Of a stretch of 64,000 nt of DNA, positions 59,059 through 64,000 are shown piece by piece. The notes beneath the pieces were generated by a model. It made no database searches. It was not told the origin of the DNA and saw only the letters and a list, made by a program, of their open reading frames with translations. Source of the DNA: Mycobacterium sp. (GTDB taxonomy: Bacteria; Actinomycetota; Actinomycetes; Mycobacteriales; Mycobacteriaceae). Position 1 is the stretch's first letter. Each line of letters opens with the position of its first letter. The stretch lies in assembly GCA_020438845.1 (NCBI GenBank), contig JAGQTV010000038.1, forward strand, positions 1 to 64,000, in the 5' to 3' direction. The position numbers were made by a program, and so were the translations under genes.

Positions 59059-59895
59059 GTGGCCGACGCTGAACACCCTTTGGCAGAACACACAGCGGCC
59101 GAACAGTCCGGCGTGGACATCGACCCGCCGGGGTACGACGCCCTCGTAGTCGGTTGTGGCAACCTGCTGCGGGGGGACGACGGTGTGGGTCCCGTTCTGG
59201 TGCGCCACCTTTGGGACCGCGGCGTACCCAACGGTGCGCGGCTGGTCGACGGCGGAACCGCTGGGATGGACGTCGCATTCCAAATGCGGGGAGCGGCGCG
59301 GGTCGTGATCGTCGACGCCTCGATGACGGGCGCCGCGCCGGGAACGGTGTACCGGGTACCGGGCGAGGAACTGGCCGACCTGCCACCGCTACAGGGTCTG
59401 CACACCCACTCGTTCCGCTGGGACCACGCGATTCCGTTCGCCCGTTGGGCGCTCGGTGACGCCTGCCCCACCGACATCACCGTGTTTCTCATCGAAGCCG
59501 CCGACGTCGAGATGGGTGCCGAGTTGTCCGAACCGGTGCAGACGGCCATGGAGCAGGTGATCGAGGCGATCGAGCGGGACTTCTTCGCCCCGTTGCGCCC
59601 CCAGACGGCGAACTGCGTCAGTGTCGAGATCACCGCCGAGGGATACCTGCGGCTGGACTCAGGCTTGGCCGCCAGCCGGTTTCCCTCCGACGCGGTGGCG
59701 GCAGTGCTGCGCGACGACGCGCTGTGGCTGATTCCGTTGCGTGGCCCCAGCAGCGGCGGTCTGCTGCTGAAACAACGCAATCCGGCGGGAGACCGCGCCG
59801 TTCTGGTTCGCGACGTGCTGCCGGAAGGTTTCCCGGTGGGCGTCCGTACGGCATTCTGGGACGATGACCGCAGGGCGCTCCGAATCCCGGGGTGA
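59059..59895 (+). CDS. Hydrogenase maturation protease with C-terminal extension
   Basis: 278 residues from GTG 59059, eight bases after hucL. Residues about 28-175 match HupD/HybD endopeptidases: VVGCGNLLRGDDGVGP with the first nickel-sensing acidic residue, DGGTAGMD, IVDASMTG and a His in HTHSFRWDH. These enzymes clip the HucL tail once nickel is inserted. Family members are usually 150-195 residues; here about 85 extra residues (from about 190 on) form a separate hydrophobic/Arg-containing module (ALWLIPLRGPSSGG) that I do not recognise. Overlaps the next gene. Confidence 0.88.
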   Translation: MADAEHPLAEHTAAEQSGVDIDPPGYDALVVGCGNLLRGDDGVGPVLVRHLWDRGVPNGARLVDGGTAGMDVAFQMRGAARVVIVDASMTGAAPGTVYRVPGEELADLPPLQGLHTHSFRWDHAIPFARWALGDACPTDITVFLIEAADVEMGAELSEPVQTAMEQVIEAIERDFFAPLRPQTANCVSVEITAEGYLRLDSGLAASRFPSDAVAAVLRDDALWLIPLRGPSSGGLLLKQRNPAGDRAVLVRDVLPEGFPVGVRTAFWDDDRRALRIPG

Positions 59896-60143
59896 TGCTC
59901 ATGACTGAGCAGCGACCCAAGACCGTTGTCCGTCAAAACAGCTCCACCGACGAGGCACTGGACGTGCAGACCGTCGTGGTCGAGGAGCGCGGCCGGTGGG
60001 CCGTTGAGATCGTCGTGGTCTTCGCCGACGGCGTGGTCCGGAAAAGGATCGACACCCATGCCAGCCGGGCCCGCGCCGAATTATCGGCCAACCTGATCAG
60101 ACGCGCCGCTGAACGCAACATCACCGGCCCCGTGAACGGGTGA
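59895..60143 (+). CDS. Small conserved-looking protein of the hydrogenase operon
   Basis: 82 residues from ATG 59895 (overlapping the protease stop) or 80 from ATG 59901. A polar N-terminus leads to a short alpha/beta core: LDVQTVVVEERGRWAVEIVV, VRKRIDTHASRARAEL and LIRRAAERNIT. No Cys, signal peptide or membrane segment. Family not recognised; strict packing between the protease and TPR genes indicates a role in hydrogenase function or assembly. Confidence 0.72.
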   Translation: MLMTEQRPKTVVRQNSSTDEALDVQTVVVEERGRWAVEIVVVFADGVVRKRIDTHASRARAELSANLIRRAAERNITGPVNG

Positions 60144-60154
60144 GGGAGGAAAAC

Positions 60155-61393
60155 GTGGCTGCAACCGAAGCAGCGAGGCAAACCGTCCTGGCGGTCCGGC
60201 CTCAGCCGCTGGGAGTCTTCCCGCTGCCCCTTGGTTACCTGTTGATCCGGGCCTCGCCTGCGACCGAGGGCGCCCGCATGGACCTGCTGGCCGGTCGGCT
60301 GCCGGACTGGCCGGAGGCCTTGCGCGCCCACAAGCTGGCATCAGCCGGAGACCGGGAAGGTGCATTGTCGGCTCTGGAGGGCGCCGATCCAGTCTCCCGC
60401 TACAACCGCTTCGTGATGGATCCCGATTCCGAGGATCCCGACGAGTTGCGTTCGGAATTAGGTGAATTCGGTGTGCTGGTCGACGTGGTCCAGTTCGCCC
60501 TGGGGCGCTGCGATACCGCTCCGGCGGTTGGTGCGGCCACCGGCGAACTGGCGGCGGTGGTGCTGTCCACACAGGCCGGTCAGGCTCTCGACGAGGGCGA
60601 TGTGACCGGTGCGCTGGCGTTTCTGGACCGGGCTGCCGAGGCGGCCGCCGGAGTGTCCGAACCGCTGCGCGGCGTGCTGCTCGGCGCGTCCGGGTCGATC
60701 AGCCAGGCCGCCGACGCGGTCAGTCGCTACGAGCGGGCGCTGCGTGCCCTCGACGGTGCCGGGGACCTGCGGGTAGCGCGGGCCGAACTGCACCTGGCCC
60801 TGGCCGGGGTGTTGCACGAACAGTCCGTGGACCGGCCTGAAATGTTGGCTCGCGCTGTGCCGCATTACCATTCGGCGCTGCAACTGGTGCTGCGAGCGGA
60901 GGCGCCCCTGCTCTGGGCCGCCGCGCACGCCAACCTGGCGACCGCCTATCTGACCATGCCGATGACCGAGGCCTCAAGTCAATTGCGGCTGGGTGTCGCA
61001 GCGCAGTCGCTGCGCTCGGCGCTGAAGGTCTACACCCGGGAGGACCATCCCGAGCAGTGGGCCAGCGTGCAGCTGAACCTGGCCAATTCGCTGGTGTACA
61101 CGCCGTCGAACCATCAGGCCGACAACCTGGTTGAGGCAGTGGAGCTCTATGAGGCAGTGCTGGCTGCCCGTGACCGACACACCGACCCCCTGGGCCGGGC
61201 GCGGGTGTTGGCGAATCAGGGCAATGTGCTGGCCCACCTCGGCGACTTCGACCAGGCCAAGGCCAAACTCTATGACGCCCGCTTCCTGTTCGAGGAACTC
61301 GGTGACGATGACTCGGTGCGCACCGTACGCGGGGTGCTCGACGAGATTGCCCGCCAACAGGCGCTGGCCCGAACAGAAGCGACGCCTCAATGA
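60155..61393 (+). CDS. TPR-repeat protein of the hydrogenase operon
   Basis: 412 residues from GTG 60155, chosen for the GAGGGAGG site just upstream; GTG 60140 is in frame. No catalytic motif. From about residue 45 it is all helical with tetratricopeptide-like repeats, for example AHKLASAGDREGALSALEGA, LLWAAAHANLATAYL, WASVQLNLANSLVY and RVLANQGNVLAHLGDFDQAKAKL. Such proteins act as binding scaffolds; in this operon a role in hydrogenase assembly or in presenting it to a partner is inferred. Its stop overlaps the NifU-Rieske gene (ATGA). Confidence 0.82.
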   Translation: MAATEAARQTVLAVRPQPLGVFPLPLGYLLIRASPATEGARMDLLAGRLPDWPEALRAHKLASAGDREGALSALEGADPVSRYNRFVMDPDSEDPDELRSELGEFGVLVDVVQFALGRCDTAPAVGAATGELAAVVLSTQAGQALDEGDVTGALAFLDRAAEAAAGVSEPLRGVLLGASGSISQAADAVSRYERALRALDGAGDLRVARAELHLALAGVLHEQSVDRPEMLARAVPHYHSALQLVLRAEAPLLWAAAHANLATAYLTMPMTEASSQLRLGVAAQSLRSALKVYTREDHPEQWASVQLNLANSLVYTPSNHQADNLVEAVELYEAVLAARDRHTDPLGRARVLANQGNVLAHLGDFDQAKAKLYDARFLFEELGDDDSVRTVRGVLDEIARQQALARTEATPQ

Positions 61394-62253
61394 GCGGGGC
61401 CGGGGCGTCGCCCGAGCCGACCTTCGAGGATCTGGCACAGCGAGTGGACGACGCTGTCGCCGCGCTGAACGATCTGGACCCTCCTGCCCGGAAAGTGGCG
61501 CAGGAGTTGCAGACTGCCGTGGAGTCCGTCCACCGCGCCGGCCTGGTCACCATCGTGCGCCGGTTGCGTGCCGATGATTCCACTCGCGATGTGCTCTTCG
61601 AGTTGGCCGACGACCCCGTGGTGCATCTGTTGCTGACGCTGCACGGGATCATTCGGCCGGATCCGTTGACCCATGCCCACCAGGTGCTGGATGCGGTCCG
61701 CCCGCAGTTGCACAGCCATGGCGGGGACGTGGTCCTGGTTGGGGTCGAGGACGGCACGGCATTCGTACGCCTGGAAGGGGCCTGCAACGGTTGCTCGATG
61801 TCCTCGGTGACTCTGCGGAACCTGGTGGAAGAGGCACTGCTGCAGGGAGTGCCTGCCATCACCGGGGTGGAGGTGGTGGCGAACGAGCCGACGCCGACGC
61901 TGATCCCGGTTGAGTCGCTGCGAATCGGCCCGGATCCGGCCGCTGAAGGTTGGGTGAAAGTCGCTCCTGTCGTTGATATTCCGGCTGGCGAGCTGTCGAC
62001 GGCCACCCTGGACGGGGTGAGCCTGCTGATCGTGAATGTCGGCAATCGGCTGTCGGCCTATCGCAACGAATGCGCCCACGAGGCACTGCCGCTGGACGAG
62101 GCCGAGCTTGACCTGTCCACCGGCACGCTCACCTGCCCGTGGCACGGGTTCTGCTTCGACGCGAGTTCGGGGGAGTGCCTGACCGCGCCGGGTGCCCAAC
62201 TCGAACAGGTTCCGCTACGCATCTACGACGGCGAGATTTGGGTGCGCCCTTAG
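61390..62253 (+). CDS. NifU-like/Rieske fusion iron-sulfur protein
   Basis: 287 residues from ATG 61390. The N-terminal 90 residues are helical. Residues about 95-165 form a NifU C-terminal domain with the cluster motif ACNGCSMSSVTL (C-x-x-C). Residues about 180-285 form a Rieske domain with CAHEALPL and CPWHGFCFD, giving C-x-H and C-x-x-H ligands for a [2Fe-2S] cluster. It is well suited to pass electrons from the hydrogenase or to deliver clusters to it. The mycobacterial huc operon is known to encode an iron-sulfur protein HucE; this is the probable counterpart, though I have not verified the homology. Confidence 0.88.
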   Translation: MSGAGASPEPTFEDLAQRVDDAVAALNDLDPPARKVAQELQTAVESVHRAGLVTIVRRLRADDSTRDVLFELADDPVVHLLLTLHGIIRPDPLTHAHQVLDAVRPQLHSHGGDVVLVGVEDGTAFVRLEGACNGCSMSSVTLRNLVEEALLQGVPAITGVEVVANEPTPTLIPVESLRIGPDPAAEGWVKVAPVVDIPAGELSTATLDGVSLLIVNVGNRLSAYRNECAHEALPLDEAELDLSTGTLTCPWHGFCFDASSGECLTAPGAQLEQVPLRIYDGEIWVRP

Positions 62254-62279
62254 GGGCTTTAGGGGGCCCTCCCGTTGGC

Positions 62280-64000
62280 TCAGACCGCAACTGCCGTCGC
62301 CGGAACCAGCCAGGCTTCGTGCACCGGTGCGGCGGGAAGCGGCTGAGTTCCCGGCACCGGGTTGTACGGCCACCACTGCGGCGGGATGATCTGGTTGCCC
62401 GTGACACCGGTGAGCCGGACGATCAGTTGTGCGGGGATGTTGACCATCTGGTAGATCACAGCGCCGACGAACAGGACCGGCTTAGACAGGACCGACGGCA
62501 CTTTGTCGGCTATCGCGGTGCTGAGGGTGTAGACGGTGTACGGCACCGTCGCGACGATGGTGCGCCAGCTGAGGCGGAGGTTGGTCGCGATGTTGGGGTA
62601 GCCGTACATCCCGATCGCATCGTTGAGGGCGTTCTTCAACGCCGCCTGACCCGGAATAGCCGGCTGGTAGTCGCTGGCAGCCTTGTCCATCAGGGGCTCG
62701 CCTGCGAAATACGGCTCGGATCCGAGGCCGAACAGCCGCAGGATCGTCGGCGTGATGTCGACCTGGGAGTAGGTGTTGTTGATGTAGCCGTCGGCGAAGT
62801 CCGGACCGTCGGCGATGATGAACGGTGTCGTCTCGATCGGCGACTGGAAGCCATGCGCTAGAAGGCCCAGGCCCAGAGGGGGATTCAGCATCTGACCGTG
62901 GTCGGTGACCGCGATCACCGTCCACTGCTCACCCGGATTGGCGGTCTCCCACGCGTCCACCTCGGCCATGATGTTGGCGATGTTGTCGTTGACGTTGCGC
63001 AGGGCGGCCGCGTACTCGGGTGATCCGGCCCCGGAGTTGTCGTGCCCGGCGTTGTCGACGCCGACGAAGTAGGTCATCTGGAAGCTCGGGGTTCCGGCCA
63101 CGGTGTTCTGGATCGCCTGGATGGACCTGTCGCCGACCGCGTCGTCGGTTTGCTCCCAGCTGTCGTTGATCTTCGGATAGAAGACGATGGTGTCGGCCGG
63201 AGCCGACCCCGCGCCGGCAATCTGGGCGATGACCTCCCAGTCAGCGACCACCGTGGTGGCGATGCTCGGGGCGGATCCTTCAAGCTGGTTGAACACGGTC
63301 GGCCAAGTGTCGTAGGTCCACGGGGTGAACACGTTGTTGGACACTCCGGCCGTCTCGCTCCAGACACCGGTCAGGATCCCGGTCCAGGACGGGTTGGAGA
63401 TCGTCGTGTGCCCGACCATGGTCGCTACGGCGGTGGTGCCGGTATCCATCAGGTCAAAAAACGCCTGGTTGTAGGGGTCAGAAAGGATGGCGCTCAAGTT
63501 CGTGCCGTCTACGCCGATCAGCAGCACGTGCTGATTGGGGTCCAATGCCGTGACTGCGGCCGCGTCGGCGGTCGCTGCCGCTACGACCGCGCCCTGACCA
63601 ACGGCCGTCCGCCGCGCCAGTAGCAGCGCCCCGGACAGCAAGTCGGACAGCGGGCCGGCCGGCAAGCCCGAAACCAGGTTGGACCGCGTGTCTGCCAAGC
63701 CGACCGCGACAGTGTTCAAACCGACGAGAGCATGCCGGACCTCGGGTGCCCGCAAGACGGGCGGTGCGTACCCGACCGCCGCTGCCGTGGGCGCGGCGGT
63801 CACAGGCGGTGGAGTCAGGGCGCTGACCAGAGGCGAGGCGGTCGCGGAGGTGCCCTGGACCAGGGCGGCGAGCGATGCGGACTGCAGTGCTGAGCGGCTT
63901 GCTGGACGCAGGCCGGCCGGTTTGGCCGACGGCTGCGCTGAACTGGAGCGGGCCGCCGCCGCTGAAGCAGCAGCCGATGCCGCCGACCGGCCGGAATCAG
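62280..64000 (-). CDS. Exported alkaline-phosphatase-superfamily (phosphodiesterase/sulfatase-like) protein, 5' end outside window
   Basis: The frame stays open to the right edge; GTG 63803 is internal, so the true start lies beyond. The visible N-terminal part is Ala/Ser/Pro-rich low complexity typical of exported mycobacterial proteins. The catalytic domain holds the superfamily metal sites: HVLLIGVDGTNL, the nucleophile Thr or Ser in VGHTTISNPSWTGILTG, VGVDNAGHDNSG, AVTDHGQM and LAHGFQSP. The C-terminal 100 residues are rich in hydrophobic and aromatic residues (VLFVGAVIYQMVNIPAQL) and may contact membrane. Substrate unknown. Convergent with the hydrogenase operon. Confidence 0.85.
   Translation of the reverse strand, partial: DSGRSAASAAASAAAARSSSAQPSAKPAGLRPASRSALQSASLAALVQGTSATASPLVSALTPPPVTAAPTAAAVGYAPPVLRAPEVRHALVGLNTVAVGLADTRSNLVSGLPAGPLSDLLSGALLLARRTAVGQGAVVAAATADAAAVTALDPNQHVLLIGVDGTNLSAILSDPYNQAFFDLMDTGTTAVATMVGHTTISNPSWTGILTGVWSETAGVSNNVFTPWTYDTWPTVFNQLEGSAPSIATTVVADWEVIAQIAGAGSAPADTIVFYPKINDSWEQTDDAVGDRSIQAIQNTVAGTPSFQMTYFVGVDNAGHDNSGAGSPEYAAALRNVNDNIANIMAEVDAWETANPGEQWTVIAVTDHGQMLNPPLGLGLLAHGFQSPIETTPFIIADGPDFADGYINNTYSQVDITPTILRLFGLGSEPYFAGEPLMDKAASDYQPAIPGQAALKNALNDAIGMYGYPNIATNLRLSWRTIVATVPYTVYTLSTAIADKVPSVLSKPVLFVGAVIYQMVNIPAQLIVRLTGVTGNQIIPPQWWPYNPVPGTQPLPAAPVHEAWLVPATAVAV

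Noticed and set aside
57449-59386. 645-codon open frame antisense to the hydrogenase large subunit
   Set aside because: It is the reverse-strand shadow of a GC-rich gene; the translation is Arg/Pro/Gly/Val rich with no domain, and the plus strand carries unmistakable hydrogenase motifs.

Overview
This is a contiguous piece of a high-GC actinobacterial chromosome, almost certainly from a non-tuberculous Mycobacterium (Mycolicibacterium-like). The evidence is gene content and order: nrdF2, a DUF3349 gene, adhC, fecB, ctaD, serB2, an ABC ATPase, a Nudix gene, echA17, a methyltransferase, an Rv3037c-like gene, an Rv3036c-like gene, an Rv3035-like propeller, an Rv3034c-like acyltransferase, the Rv3032/Rv3031/Rv3030 methylglucose-polysaccharide genes, fixA-fixB, iscS, mnmA, lpqA, an Rv3015c-like gene, ligA, an ACT gene, gatC-gatA, pfkA and gatB. 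As I recall it, this follows the M. tuberculosis order from about Rv3048c to Rv3009c. Names given by synteny rest on memory of that genome plus visible motifs, not on a database search.

Layout. 1-1250 (minus) is the start of an exported Ig-like repeat protein broken by a G-homopolymer frameshift, followed by about 1.1 kb without a supported gene. 2350-8550 holds a geranylgeranyl-reductase-type flavoprotein diverging from a TetR regulator, nrdF2 behind two well-spaced NrdR boxes, a PAS-GGDEF-EAL protein and a DUF3349 protein. 8597-25370 is the conserved housekeeping block (dehydrogenases, FecB, cytochrome oxidase subunit I, phosphoserine phosphatase, the ABC/Nudix/crotonase/methyltransferase run, MgtE, acyltransferase). 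25384-31982 (minus) is a PAS-SpoIIE phosphatase followed by the polysaccharide genes. 32191-48321 holds the electron-transfer flavoprotein, sulfur transfer and tRNA thiolation, a GH16 glucanase, LpqA, LigA, the Glu-tRNA amidotransferase, PfkA, and two unrecognised proteins (a decapeptide-repeat protein and a small secreted protein).

48406-62253 looks like an accessory insertion relative to M. tuberculosis. It has two adjoining same-strand modules. The first is a signalling operon: a REC-GAF-PAS-GGDEF-EAL response regulator, a 1192-residue membrane hybrid histidine kinase with three receivers, a CheR-type methyltransferase and a receiver-less CheB-type methylesterase. There is no chemoreceptor, CheA, CheW or flagellar gene in the window. 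The kinase has a coiled coil with Glu/Gln pairs in heptad register, which could be the CheR/CheB target. The second is a group 2a (Huc-type) uptake [NiFe]-hydrogenase operon: small and large subunits, an enlarged maturation protease, a small conserved protein, a TPR protein and a NifU-Rieske fusion. It is preceded by a possible 31-codon upstream ORF. No hyp maturation genes are present.

The window ends inside a large exported alkaline-phosphatase-superfamily protein (minus). Points to follow up are the CheR/CheB-kinase module beside the hydrogenase, the two GGDEF-EAL proteins with complementary degenerate active sites, the decapeptide-repeat protein, the hucS upstream ORF, and the AT-rich promoter with direct repeats before the small secreted protein.
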